DNA of 64,000 nucleotides from SXNM01 sp964586155 (GTDB lineage: Bacteria; Myxococcota_A; UBA9042), in the NCBI GenBank assembly GCA_964586155.1, contig CAZPHC010000017.1, forward strand, positions 62,001 to 126,000, written 5' to 3'. Each line of letters opens with the position of its first letter. Positions within the stretch are counted from its first letter, which is position 1. The notes under the pieces are model-generated. The model was not told the origin of the DNA, searched no databases, and was given only the letters and a program-made list of their open reading frames with translations. Below, piece after piece: positions 16,516-25,316 of the stretch. The translations under genes and the position numbers were made by a program.

Positions 16516-19200
16516 TCAGAGCCGCGCGCGCAGACCGATCGTGGGCAGGACGTAGCGCAAGGTCGCGCCGGGGGTGATCTCTTCGGGCATCAACGCGACG
16601 TTGGTCAGGTCGACGTAGAAGTCGAGCAGCCAGCGCTTCCAGACCGCGCGCTTGTCGATGCGCAGGTCGACGCGGGCGTAGCCGGCGCCGCGCGCCGTGT
16701 TGTACCCGGCCGTCGTCGTCGCGGGTTTGCCGGATTGGTAGGCAAGGCGCAGGCCGACGTCCCAGTTGCGCGGCAGCTGCAGGCCGGCGACGACGTTGAG
16801 CAGGTGCGTGCGGTCGAAGTCGTAGGGCGCCCAGCCCGCCGCCTTCTCGCGCTCCGAGAGCGAGAGCGTGTAGCTGATCCAGCCGTAGGGCCCGTTGCGT
16901 GACTGCTTGCGCAGCAGCAGCTCGAGGCCCGTCGCGCGGCCGCGTTGGCCGGCGAACAGGCGATCGAACGCCTGCTGCGCGGTCGGCGTCGCGGCCTCGG
17001 CGCTCGGGTTCAGCAGCTGCGTCTGGGCCTGGGTGATGACGCTGCTCGGGTTCACCTCGAGGTCGAAGACCACGGGATCCATCCAGTTGAAGTAGCCCTC
17101 GACCCCGAGCGAGACGCCCTGGCCGACCCCGAGTTCAGCGCCGAGGCTGGTCTGCACCGCGGCGAGCAGGCCGTAGCGCAGCGGCAGCATGTCGAGGCCC
17201 GGCAGCGGCAGGAACAGACGCGGCGGCTGATGGAACAGGCCGATGCCCGCCTTGAGCCAGCTGGCGCGGTCGTCGTCGGCCGCCGCGTCGCGCGCAGCGA
17301 CGGCGGCGGCGCCGGTCGCCTCGTCGGGCAGCCGGGCCGCATCGAAGCCCGGCAGGTGCAGCACGCCCAGGCGGTAGCGCGCCGAGATGCGCGGATCGGC
17401 GGCCAGGACGTCGGTCGTACCGTCGCTGCGCCAGTCCACACGCACACCCGGCCGCACCAGCCAGCGCGGCGTCGGCCGCCAGAGCGCCTCGGTCAGGGCA
17501 GTGGCCACGCTGATGCGGCGGATGCCGGCGGTGAGGTCCTGCAGGCCCGACGACGTCGCGCTGCCGCCGCCACCGCCGCCGCCACCGCCGCCCAGGTTCG
17601 TCGTGGGGCCCTCGATCACCTCGGTGTCGTGGACGATACCCTCGAGGCCGCCGACCAGCTCCAGCCGGGGCGTCGCCTGCACCGTGCTGCGCAGCGTCGG
17701 CTCGAGGACCCATTTGCGCAGCTCGGTGCCCCCGGTCAGGGTCGTGTCGAGCCCGGCGACCACGCGCGCGGTGTGCACCGCTCGGCCCCGGCTGAGGTGA
17801 CCGCGCAGATCGACGCGGTGGAAGCCGAGCTGCAGCACGGGCACGAGCGTCGGGTTCGGATCGTTCGGCGGCGTGCCGGGCGCCGGGCCCTCGACCTCGT
17901 CCCACGCGCCGAAGACGAAGGCGGTGTAGCCGTTGTTGGCGTCGCCGCCGTCCAGGCGCGCCTGATAGTCCCAATAGCTCAGCGACGCCTGGTTGGTCGC
18001 CAGGCTCAAGATCACGCCGGGGTAGCCGACGCGGCCAGCCAGCGTCAGCGTCGCCCCGAGCGCCGGGATCGGCTGGCGCACCAGGCCGCCGGCCTGCAAG
18101 GCATTGATGTCGAAGTCGAGCAGCGATTCGTCGGGCCGTGCGCGCCGCGTGCGGCCGTCGATGATGCCGGCGGTGTAGCCGCCATAGAGCACCGGCGCGC
18201 CGCCGGGATAGAAGCGGATCTCCTCGATGAAGTCGGGGTGGATCACCGACGGTCCGGCCAGCAGGTGGAACAACATCGGCACGCGCGTCCCGTCGATCAA
18301 GAAGCCCGTCGAGCCCGGGCTCGCGCCGCGCACCACCGGCAGCGGCAGCAGCGACATGATCGACGAGACGCCGGGCAGGGTGCCGACGACGCGGAACGGG
18401 TCGCCAAACGTGCCGGGCACCTGGTGGATCTCGCGGCCGCGCAGCGTCACGCGCGAGAGCTCCTCGCGGCGCTTGGTGTCGAAGACCACGATCTCGTACG
18501 GATCGTAGCGCTCGCGCTCGACGTGGTAGGCGACGGCGAGCTGCTGCCCGGCGGCCAGGGTCTCGCGCTGCAGGTAGGGCAGGTAGCCGCTGCCGTGCAA
18601 GGTGATCCGGGCGTCGCCCGCGGGTAGGGGCAGCTCGAAGCGGCCGCGGTCGTCGGCCTGGACGCGGTAGCGGCGGCCGTCGACCTCGGCGGCGACGGTC
18701 ATGCCCTGGGCCGGCGCGCGGGTGCCCTTCTCGATCAGCCGGCCGCGCAGGCTGGCGCTCAGGGGCGGGCCGCCGTCGGCGGGGCGAGGTGCCGGGGGCG
18801 GTGGTGGCAAGAAGGTGTGCGTCAGCGTGATGCCGACGGTCACGGGCTTGCCGCCGTAGCGACCCGGGCGGAACGTCCACTGCGTCGCGGCCGCGATGAC
18901 GGCGTCGTCCCAGGGCGGCCGCGGTGGATCCAGGCGTTCGACCCGCCGCACCTTGCCGTCCGCGCCGACGATGATCTTGACCCGGACCACCACGGGCTCA
19001 GTCAGGGCGGTCGCTTCGGCCGGCAGCGCGATCGGCGCTTGGGGCGTCACCGCGACCGGTGGCTCCAGCGCCGGCTGCGCCTGCGGCCCGGCCGCGTCCT
19101 GCGCCCACGAGGGGCCGGCGACCAGGCAGAGCGCCAGCGCCGCCAGGCCGACCCGCCACGGTTGCGCCCGCAGACGTGGCGCGCGGGTGGTCATCGCCAT
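16516..19200 (-). CDS. TonB-dependent receptor with N-terminal TonB-like domain
   Basis: This 894-residue outer-membrane receptor starts with a cleavable signal peptide (ALCLVAGPSWAQ, about residues 20-34). Next comes a domain (about 62-130) with the TonB C-terminal pattern IVGADGKV and WTFRPGRYGG. A carboxypeptidase-regulatory-like beta-sandwich follows (about 145-215), then the plug (DPFRVVGTLPGV, RGASPGSTGFLIDG), then a beta-barrel ending in RARL. A ten-glycine tract lies in a presumed extracellular loop (nt about 17565-17600). The start overlaps the end of the upstream gene; ATG codons at 19200 and 19194 are both possible. It should import an unknown ligand, energised by ExbB-ExbD-TonB encoded just downstream. 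The internal TonB-like domain is unusual; a second receptor of this type is at 46981-49638. Confidence 0.9.
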   Translation of the reverse strand: MAMTTRAPRLRAQPWRVGLAALALCLVAGPSWAQDAAGPQAQPALEPPVAVTPQAPIALPAEATALTEPVVVRVKIIVGADGKVRRVERLDPPRPPWDDAVIAAATQWTFRPGRYGGKPVTVGITLTHTFLPPPPPAPRPADGGPPLSASLRGRLIEKGTRAPAQGMTVAAEVDGRRYRVQADDRGRFELPLPAGDARITLHGSGYLPYLQRETLAAGQQLAVAYHVERERYDPYEIVVFDTKRREELSRVTLRGREIHQVPGTFGDPFRVVGTLPGVSSIMSLLPLPVVRGASPGSTGFLIDGTRVPMLFHLLAGPSVIHPDFIEEIRFYPGGAPVLYGGYTAGIIDGRTRRARPDESLLDFDINALQAGGLVRQPIPALGATLTLAGRVGYPGVILSLATNQASLSYWDYQARLDGGDANNGYTAFVFGAWDEVEGPAPGTPPNDPNPTLVPVLQLGFHRVDLRGHLSRGRAVHTARVVAGLDTTLTGGTELRKWVLEPTLRSTVQATPRLELVGGLEGIVHDTEVIEGPTTNLGGGGGGGGGGSATSSGLQDLTAGIRRISVATALTEALWRPTPRWLVRPGVRVDWRSDGTTDVLAADPRISARYRLGVLHLPGFDAARLPDEATGAAAVAARDAAADDDRASWLKAGIGLFHQPPRLFLPLPGLDMLPLRYGLLAAVQTSLGAELGVGQGVSLGVEGYFNWMDPVVFDLEVNPSSVITQAQTQLLNPSAEAATPTAQQAFDRLFAGQRGRATGLELLLRKQSRNGPYGWISYTLSLSEREKAAGWAPYDFDRTHLLNVVAGLQLPRNWDVGLRLAYQSGKPATTTAGYNTARGAGYARVDLRIDKRAVWKRWLLDFYVDLTNVALMPEEITPGATLRYVLPTIGLRARL

Positions 19201-19949
19201 GCGACCACCCAGATCAGCGCGGCGCCCAGGTGCGGCCACCACTGGCGGCGCACGATCGCCGTCGCGCTGTCGGGCTCGACCCGGCCGGTGTCGTCGACGC
19301 AGAGCGTGCGTTGGCCGTCGGCGACCAGATCGAGCCCGGTGGACGCCAGCGGTCCGATCCGCCAGCGCCAGCTCGCGCGCAGGCTCGCCGCGGCCCCGAC
19401 GCCGGCACAGCTCGGCAGCGGCGGCGACGCGTCGGCCATCGTCAGCGGCGCCACCAGGGCGTCGCGACCTGCGCCGTCGACCTCGGCGCGGCCGGTGCCC
19501 CCCTCGACGATGCCGGCCGCGCCCAGGCCGAGCGCGAGCTCCAGCGTCGGCGTCAGGTGCCAGACCGGCTCGACCAACGCCAGGTAGCGCAGCCCGAGCA
19601 AACCGACGCCCGGATCGCCGGTGACGCCGGCGTAGCGGATGCTGGCGAGCAGCGACCAGTCGGCGTCGAGGCGGGCACCCGCGCGGACCACGACGCCCCA
19701 GCCGCTGCCGGACGGCGCGCCGCCCAGGCCGTGCAGGCCGCCGTAGCTGGCGCCGAGCTCCAGGCGAAAGCCCGGGCTGGCCCAATCCTCGGCCGGCGTC
19801 GAGGTCGCGAGCGAGGCGCGTGGCTCCGGCTCTGCCGCGGTCTCGCTCGCGTCCGCAGCGTGCGCGGGCCGGATCTGCGCCCCGATCGCCACGACGAGCG
19901 TGGTCAGCGCCACCAGAAGCGGGCGGGTCGCGGCGAGCGTCCGGCTCAA
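19191..19949 (-). CDS. Unassigned exported beta-rich protein of the TonB cluster
   Basis: The protein has a clear signal peptide (RPLLVALTTLVVAIGAQ then AHA), followed by about 200 residues of alternating polar and hydrophobic strands rich in Gly (LELGASYGG, RLDADWSLLASIRY, LELALGLG). The pattern suggests a small outer-membrane beta-barrel. I place the start at a TTG at 19949, because TTGA overlaps the stop of the upstream lipoprotein gene, a common sign of translational coupling, and because it puts the signal peptide at the N-terminus. An ATG at 20024 is in frame but would overlap the upstream gene by 79 bp and add a long polar leader. The 3' end overlaps the start of the receptor gene. I do not recognise the family. 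Confidence 0.65.
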   Translation of the reverse strand: MSRTLAATRPLLVALTTLVVAIGAQIRPAHAADASETAAEPEPRASLATSTPAEDWASPGFRLELGASYGGLHGLGGAPSGSGWGVVVRAGARLDADWSLLASIRYAGVTGDPGVGLLGLRYLALVEPVWHLTPTLELALGLGAAGIVEGGTGRAEVDGAGRDALVAPLTMADASPPLPSCAGVGAAASLRASWRWRIGPLASTGLDLVADGQRTLCVDDTGRVEPDSATAIVRRQWWPHLGAALIWVVAWR

Positions 19950-21274
19950 GGCGCGGCTCCGTCCGTCGCACAGGGCCACCAGCTCGGCGGCGTCGCCGCG
20001 AGATCCCAATCCGGCTTGTCGCAACCCGGGTCGTTGCGGCAGCCGCGCAGGACGTAGTGGCGCAGGGCAGGGCAGCTGTCGCTCGGGTAGCCGACGACGA
20101 GCGCGATCTGCGGCGGCTGCGCGCCCGTCTCGCCGGCCTCGCCGCCGCGCTTGCCGCCGCCACGGCCGGCACCGCCGCCCAGCAGGCCACCGAGGGTGCC
20201 GCCGCCGACGTCACCGACCGGCACACACGCCCAGGGCAGATCCTTCAGCCAGCCGGCCTCGCTCGGAGGTGCGCGGTAGATCGACGCGCCCGTGCCGACG
20301 CCGCTGCGTCTGCTCAGCACGCATGCCACCGACTGCAGCGTCGCGGTGGCCTCGCGCGCCAACGTCACCTCGACCTGTGGCGTCGCGCCCGCGCCCAGCG
20401 GCGTCTCGACGCAGCCGGTCGTCGTCGGCAGCGATCCGGCGGCGAAGGCCTTGACCGCGTCGATCAGGCCGAACCCGTCGGCCTTCAGCAGCGAATACCC
20501 CGTCGGCGGCGCCGGGCAGCCGTTGCGCGGGTAGAACGCCGACGCAGCGTCGAAGGCGCCCTCGCGAAAGGCCAGGCGCGTGTCGGGCACGGTCATGCTG
20601 CGGAAGCTGGCGGCGTGGATCGTGTCGTGGGTCGGCTCGTCGCCGTCGTCCTCGTCCGGCGCGCGGTCGGTGGCGCCGTCGCCGCCACCGCTGGTCGTGC
20701 CGTCGCCGCTGAGTCCGCCGTCGCCGCTGGGTCCGCCGTCGCCGCTGGGTCCGCCGTCGCCGCTGGGGCCGCCCCGGCCCCACCAGGGGAACCGGATGCC
20801 GAGCCGCTCGTCCCGGTCGTGGTCGTCGTAGAGCACGATCGTCGCGTAGCCGATGCGCGCCGTCAGGTCACCGACCATCACGTCCGCGCTCGGCAGCGTC
20901 TTGAGCACGATGGTCGCGGTCCCGTCCGGGGCGAGCGGCGCGCTCTCGCCCGTGCCTTCGGGGAAGAAGCCGAGCGGGTCGCGGCAGCCGCGCTCGACCA
21001 CCGCGGCCAGGCTCGCTTCGGTCGGCAGGCCCAGCGCCGCTGGCAGCATCGCGCTCCAGCAGAACGTCTCGCCGATGGTCTGGCCGCCCCAGATCAGCGC
21101 GACCCGCGGCGCGATCAGGTCCGACGTGTCCGTGCCCGGCGCCAGGCGCACCACCAGCGTCGCCAACGGCGTCTGCTCGTCCTGCAGGCCGGCGACGCCG
21201 TCGTTGCAGCCCGACAGGGCCCAGGCCGTCAGCAGCGAGGCGACCGCGCGCAGCGTCCGCGTCAAGGCAGCCAT
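19946..21274 (-). CDS. Unassigned lipoprotein with Gly-Ser-Asp repeat linker
   Basis: This 442-residue protein starts with a lipobox (ALSGC) after a short hydrophobic segment. The start at 21274 overlaps the end of the upstream gene by 13 bp. The first 160 residues look like a compact beta domain with VLYDDHDRDERLG, an Asp-rich, possibly calcium-binding motif. A linker of four SGDGGP-type units follows, then an acidic tail (DEDDGDE). The second half has several Cys and a Gly-rich stretch. No known family was recognised. Being tightly packed with a TonB receptor and the Exb genes, it may be a surface lipoprotein that captures the ligand, but that is inference from position. Confidence 0.7.
   Translation of the reverse strand: MAALTRTLRAVASLLTAWALSGCNDGVAGLQDEQTPLATLVVRLAPGTDTSDLIAPRVALIWGGQTIGETFCWSAMLPAALGLPTEASLAAVVERGCRDPLGFFPEGTGESAPLAPDGTATIVLKTLPSADVMVGDLTARIGYATIVLYDDHDRDERLGIRFPWWGRGGPSGDGGPSGDGGPSGDGGLSGDGTTSGGGDGATDRAPDEDDGDEPTHDTIHAASFRSMTVPDTRLAFREGAFDAASAFYPRNGCPAPPTGYSLLKADGFGLIDAVKAFAAGSLPTTTGCVETPLGAGATPQVEVTLAREATATLQSVACVLSRRSGVGTGASIYRAPPSEAGWLKDLPWACVPVGDVGGGTLGGLLGGGAGRGGGKRGGEAGETGAQPPQIALVVGYPSDSCPALRHYVLRGCRNDPGCDKPDWDLAATPPSWWPCATDGAAP
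20701..20772 (-). repeat. 18-bp in-frame tandem repeat, four copies (SGDGGP-type)
   Basis: Four 18-bp units, nearly identical at base level, encode the Gly/Ser/Asp/Pro linker of the lipoprotein at 19946-21274. A change in copy number would keep the frame. Confidence 0.8.
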
Positions 21275-21936
21275 GCAGCCTCCAGGGTGCCGAGCGCGCC
21301 GACGCCGGTGGCGGCCTCGCCAAGGTGGACGCTCGGGCCGACGCGCAGGCGCACGCCGACATGCCCGACGATCCGCAGCGCCACGCCCACCTGCAGCTCG
21401 GCCCCAGGCACCAGGGCCAAGCCGCTGCTGTGGATGCCGCCGTCGACCAGGCGCTCGGATTGGTGGCGCAGCCGTGACTCCCACACCGTCGTCGCGCCGA
21501 GGCCCAGGCGCAGCAGCCACCGGCCCCGGCCGCGCTCCAGCTCACCGTCGACGACCAGGCGAACGCGCAGCTCGTCCTGGGTGACCTGCCACGAGGGGCT
21601 GTGTTCGACGGCGCGCAGCCAGAGCAGCTCGGCGCCCGCGGCCAGCCGCGTCGATCCGGCGTCGGCGATGCGCAGCGGCGTCGCGCTCAGCGTCAGCCCT
21701 TGGCCCAACGCCGCAGGCAGCATCGCGGGTTGCCCGGCGGCCAGGCCCAGGCCCACCGAATCCGGTCCGGCCGGCGGGGCGGCGCGCGCGACGCTCTGCG
21801 CGTGGTCGTGCGCCTCGGCGCGCCCGGCGGCCAGGGCGGGGCCCGTCGCGGCCAGCACCGCAGCGGCGAAGCCGAACGCGCACCGCAGCGCGGGGCTCGG
21901 TCGAGGCGGACGGCGATGCGGCGCGGCGGTCGGCAC
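21262..21936 (-). CDS. Unassigned exported protein, first gene of the TonB cluster
   Basis: I place the start at a GTG at 21936, because GGGAG lies seven bases upstream and a signal peptide (FGFAAAVLAATGPALAAG) follows within 45 residues. The frame extends far upstream, but that part is low-complexity and antisense-like. The mature part (about 180 residues) has alternating strands such as LRVRLVVDGELERGRG and ELQVGVALRIVGHVGVRLRVG, suggesting a small beta-barrel or beta-sandwich in the outer membrane. Its stop overlaps the next lipoprotein gene by 13 bp, so it probably opens the leftward transcription unit that runs to tonB. The family is not recognised. Confidence 0.6.
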   Translation of the reverse strand: MPTAAPHRRPPRPSPALRCAFGFAAAVLAATGPALAAGRAEAHDHAQSVARAAPPAGPDSVGLGLAAGQPAMLPAALGQGLTLSATPLRIADAGSTRLAAGAELLWLRAVEHSPSWQVTQDELRVRLVVDGELERGRGRWLLRLGLGATTVWESRLRHQSERLVDGGIHSSGLALVPGAELQVGVALRIVGHVGVRLRVGPSVHLGEAATGVGALGTLEAAWLP

Positions 21937-22088
21937 GGGCTTGCTCCCGCCCACCCGGAGCCGTCCGGGAGGCCGCTCGAGCCTCGCAACTTCGGCGCGC
22001 CGCGTCCAATCGGCCACGGTGCAGCGACACAAGGACGCCGACTTGCCGCGCCGGTCGGCCAGGCGCGCGGCGCGGCTCTGGTGGCTGG

Positions 22089-23618
22089 TCAGCCCGGCAG
22101 GCCGAAGAACCGGCGCATGCGCACGAGCACGTCCGTCTCCTCCTGGCGCAGCCGCGTGCCGCGGGTCTTGTCGTCGAGCTTCTCGCGCGCCGCCAACAGG
22201 CCGACGCGCCGGCCGGCGAGCAGGTTGGCGATCGGGCCCGCGAATTCGGGCCGCTTGCGCAGGACCTCCTGGAAGGCTTCTTTCTCCAGACGCCAGCACT
22301 CGACGTCGGAGATGGCGACGGCGCTCGCGGCGCGCGGCTCGCCCGTCAGCAGCGACATCTCGCCGAAGACCTCGCCCGGGCCGAGCACGGCGACCTCGGT
22401 CTCCAGACCGTCCACCGCGACACGCACGCTGACCTGGCCGTCGAGGATGCAGTAGAGCCAATGCGCCTGCTGGCCCTGGCGGGTGATCACCTCGCCGCGG
22501 GCGAACGGCGAGTGGATCAGCGCGTCCGCGAGCTCGTCGCGCTCGACGCCGGTCAGCGGCTGGAAGATCGGCACGTTCTCGAGCGCGGCCAGGCGCTTGG
22601 CGTGGTCGGCCTGGCGCTTGCGCTCGCGGCGCTTGCTGTTGTCTTCCGTCATGAAGATGGCGTGCGCCGGCAGCGCCAACGGGATGCTCGCGCGCTCGAG
22701 CGCCGCGTACAGGCGCAGGCGCACGGCGCAGTCGGTCGGATCGTCGGCGGCCAGATCCGTCAGCCAATAGCGCACGGCGTAGCGTGCGACGCTGTCGGTG
22801 TAGTCCATCAGCACGCAGTTGGGGATCGGCGAGGCGCTGACGTTCTCGATCGGCGCGCCGCGCATCGCGGCGTGCACGACCTCGATCACGCGCGAGGGAG
22901 CGTAACGGAAGTCCACCTGGAACCAGACCCAGCGCCGCCATTGTCGCGGCTGGCCGGCGCGTCGGCCCAGCACCACCACGGCCTCTTTGACCAGGCGGCT
23001 GTTGGGGATGAGGATCGTCTCCCAGTTGCGCGACTCGAGCGCGGTGTAGCGCCAGCGGATCTCCGAGACACGGCCCGTGATGTCGCCGACCTTGATCCAG
23101 TCGTCGACCCGGATCGAGCCGTCGAACTGCAGCGTCAGGCCGCCGAGCGTGTTGCCGAGCGTGTCCTGCAGCGCCAGGCCGATCACCGCCGTCAGCACCG
23201 CCGAGGTCGCGATGATGCCGGTCAGGTCGAAGCCGGCGCGGGCCGCGACGATGCCCGTCAGGATCATGCCGACCACGGCGACGAAGATGTCTTCGACCAG
23301 GCGCAGGATGCCGACGCCCATGCGCGGCAACAGCACCTCGAACACCAGGCTGGCGAAGGTCAACAGCGAGACCCAGGCGAAGCCCAGGTGCACGACCAGC
23401 CGCGCCTCGTCGATCAGCGAGCTATGGTAGACCGCCGCCAGGGAGGCCGCCGCGACGCCGAGGCAGTGCAGCACGAACGAGCCCACCAGCACGCGCACGC
23501 CGCGGTGGTCGGTGCGCGCGAGGCGCTGGCTCACCATGGTCAACGCGACCAGGACCAGCGCGGTGATGGTGCTTCCTGCGGACCCTTCGCGGATGAACGC
23601 TGCGAGCAACTCGGGCAA
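22089..23618 (-). CDS. MscS-type mechanosensitive channel with C-terminal cyclic-nucleotide-binding domain
   Basis: This 509-residue protein has four or five membrane helices in the first 160 residues. The pore helix region contains IGLALQDTLGN (146-156), followed by the MscS beta domain (LQFDGSIRVDDWIKVGDITGRV). The cytoplasmic part (about 185-335) ends where a cyclic-nucleotide-binding domain begins (about 365-490). The phosphate-binding-cassette-like pattern is GEVFGEMSLLTGEPRAASAVA. Such channels are predicted to be gated by cAMP or cGMP, by membrane tension, or by both. The upstream gene on the other strand is the catabolic semialdehyde dehydrogenase, 192 bp away. The assignment to MscS plus cNMP-binding is secure; which signal gates it is not visible. 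Confidence 0.9.
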   Translation of the reverse strand: MPELLAAFIREGSAGSTITALVLVALTMVSQRLARTDHRGVRVLVGSFVLHCLGVAAASLAAVYHSSLIDEARLVVHLGFAWVSLLTFASLVFEVLLPRMGVGILRLVEDIFVAVVGMILTGIVAARAGFDLTGIIATSAVLTAVIGLALQDTLGNTLGGLTLQFDGSIRVDDWIKVGDITGRVSEIRWRYTALESRNWETILIPNSRLVKEAVVVLGRRAGQPRQWRRWVWFQVDFRYAPSRVIEVVHAAMRGAPIENVSASPIPNCVLMDYTDSVARYAVRYWLTDLAADDPTDCAVRLRLYAALERASIPLALPAHAIFMTEDNSKRRERKRQADHAKRLAALENVPIFQPLTGVERDELADALIHSPFARGEVITRQGQQAHWLYCILDGQVSVRVAVDGLETEVAVLGPGEVFGEMSLLTGEPRAASAVAISDVECWRLEKEAFQEVLRKRPEFAGPIANLLAGRRVGLLAAREKLDDKTRGTRLRQEETDVLVRMRRFFGLPG

Positions 23619-23711
23619 GTCGGAGTCCTCCCACCAGGACGGCCGCGCGGCCAGCCTGGGGGGCGTCTGGTCGATCTCGGCGTCGTGCCAGAGGTCTGGC
23701 GTATGCCGGGC

Positions 23712-23730
23712 TTTGTGTCAAGTTTGTGAC
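23712..23730. promoter_or_regulatory. Phased repeat/half-site pair in the divergent region before the catabolic genes
   Basis: TTTGTG occurs twice with 11-bp phasing (23712 and 23723). Within it GTCA and TGAC flank a 6-bp spacer. The block stands out as AT-richer in the 192-bp divergent gap, so it may be an operator for the pathway genes to the right or for the channel gene to the left. Confidence 0.3.
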
Positions 23731-23810
23731 GGCGGCTCGGGCGCGGCGCGGCCCGCCCCTTCCCGCGCCGGGCGCAGCGCGGCATCCTGCGGCGGCAGAG
23801 GAGGTCGCAG

Positions 23811-25286
23811 ATGCGCCACGTGCGAGCCCACATCGACGGTCGAGCCCACGAGCGCGTCGGCGCGACGTTCCCGCTCTACGAGCCGCATACGGGCCGCCAG
23901 GTCGCGGTGGTCGACGAGGCCAGCGCCGACGAGGTCGACGCCGCCGTCGGCGCGGCGCGGGCGGCCTTGCGGGGCCCGTGGGGCACGATGCCGCGGGCCG
24001 AGCGGCTGCGGCTGCTGCGCGCCGTCGCTGATCGCATGGACGCCCGCCGCGACGAGCTGCTCGCGCTCGAGGTCCGCGACACCGGCAAGCCCGTCAGCTT
24101 CGCCGGCACCGTCGACATCCCGCGCGGCGCGGCGAACTTTCGCGTCTTCGCCGACATCGTCGCCGCCGCTGGCGACGAGGCCTTCCACCAGGACACCCCC
24201 GGTGGTGGCCACGCCGTGCACATCACCCGCCGCGCCCCGGTCGGCGTCGTTGGCGTCATCTGCCCGTGGAACCTGCCGTTGTTGTTGATGACCTGGAAGG
24301 TCGCGCCGGCGCTCGCCGCAGGCAACACGGTCGTGGTCAAGCCCAGCGAAGAGACGCCCTCGACCGCGGCGCTGCTCGGCGAGATCATGGCCGAGGTCGG
24401 CGTCCCTCGCGGCGTCTACAACGTCGTGCACGGCTTCGGCCCGGGCTCGGCCGGCGCGCACCTGGTGGCGCATCGCGGCGTCGACGCCATCACCTTCACC
24501 GGCGAGTCGTCGACCGGCCGCGCGATCATGGCCTCGGCCGCGCAGACGCTCAAACGCGTCAGCTTCGAGCTGGGCGGCAAGAACCCGGCCCTGATCTTCG
24601 CCGACGCGGATCTGGACGCCGCGGTCGCCGGCACGCTGCGCTCGGTCTACAGCAACTGCGGCCAGGTCTGCCTCTGCACCGAGCGGGTCTACGTCGAACG
24701 GCCCGTGTTCTCGGCCTTCGTCGAGCGCCTGGCCGCCGGGGCCACCGCCTTCCGCTTGGGCGCTCCGCACGACGCGGCCACGACGCTGGGGCCGCTGATC
24801 TCGTCCACCCATCGCGACAAGGTGCTGTCGTACTACGACCTGGCCCGCGCCGAGGGCGCCGAGGTCGTGGTTGGCGGCGGCAGGGCCAGCGTCGAGGCCG
24901 GGCAGGTCCACGGCGACGCGCTGCGCGACGGCTATTGGGTGCTGCCGACCATCTGGACCGGACTGCCCGACGACGCCCGCTGCAACCGCGAAGAGGTCTT
25001 CGGCCCGGTCTGCCACATCGCGCCCTTCGACGACGAGGCCGAGGCCGTCGCCCGCGCCAACGACACCGACTACGGCCTCGCCGCCGCCGTCTGGACCCAG
25101 AACCTCGCCCGCGCCCATCGCGTCGGCGCGGCGCTGCAGGTCGGCATGTGCTGGGTCAACACCTGGTACCTGCGGGATCTGCGCACGCCCTTCGGTGGCT
25201 GGAAGGCCTCCGGCATCGGCCGCGAGGGTGGCCACTACTCGCTCGACTTCTACACCGAGCTGCAGAACCTCACGATCCAGCTCTGA
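23811..25286 (+). CDS. 2-hydroxymuconate/2-aminomuconate semialdehyde dehydrogenase
   Basis: This 491-residue aldehyde dehydrogenase carries N154 (CPWN), K177 (VVKPSE), the general base E253 (FELGGK) and the nucleophile C287 (GQVC). The C-terminal block NTWYLRDLRTPFGGWKASG is typical of the DmpC/XylG/AmnC subgroup, which oxidises the ring-fission semialdehyde of catechol or 2-aminophenol with NAD+. A strong ribosome site (GAGGAGG) supports the start. Next come a Rid protein that resembles aminomuconate deaminase and an oxopentenoate hydratase, so the aminomuconate branch is favoured. No ring-cleaving dioxygenase lies in the window. The group is secure; the exact semialdehyde is inference. Confidence 0.88.
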   Translation: MRHVRAHIDGRAHERVGATFPLYEPHTGRQVAVVDEASADEVDAAVGAARAALRGPWGTMPRAERLRLLRAVADRMDARRDELLALEVRDTGKPVSFAGTVDIPRGAANFRVFADIVAAAGDEAFHQDTPGGGHAVHITRRAPVGVVGVICPWNLPLLLMTWKVAPALAAGNTVVVKPSEETPSTAALLGEIMAEVGVPRGVYNVVHGFGPGSAGAHLVAHRGVDAITFTGESSTGRAIMASAAQTLKRVSFELGGKNPALIFADADLDAAVAGTLRSVYSNCGQVCLCTERVYVERPVFSAFVERLAAGATAFRLGAPHDAATTLGPLISSTHRDKVLSYYDLARAEGAEVVVGGGRASVEAGQVHGDALRDGYWVLPTIWTGLPDDARCNREEVFGPVCHIAPFDDEAEAVARANDTDYGLAAAVWTQNLARAHRVGAALQVGMCWVNTWYLRDLRTPFGGWKASGIGREGGHYSLDFYTELQNLTIQL

Positions 25287-25316
25287 GCCGCCGCGTGCGC
25301 AGCCGCCGAGGATTCG

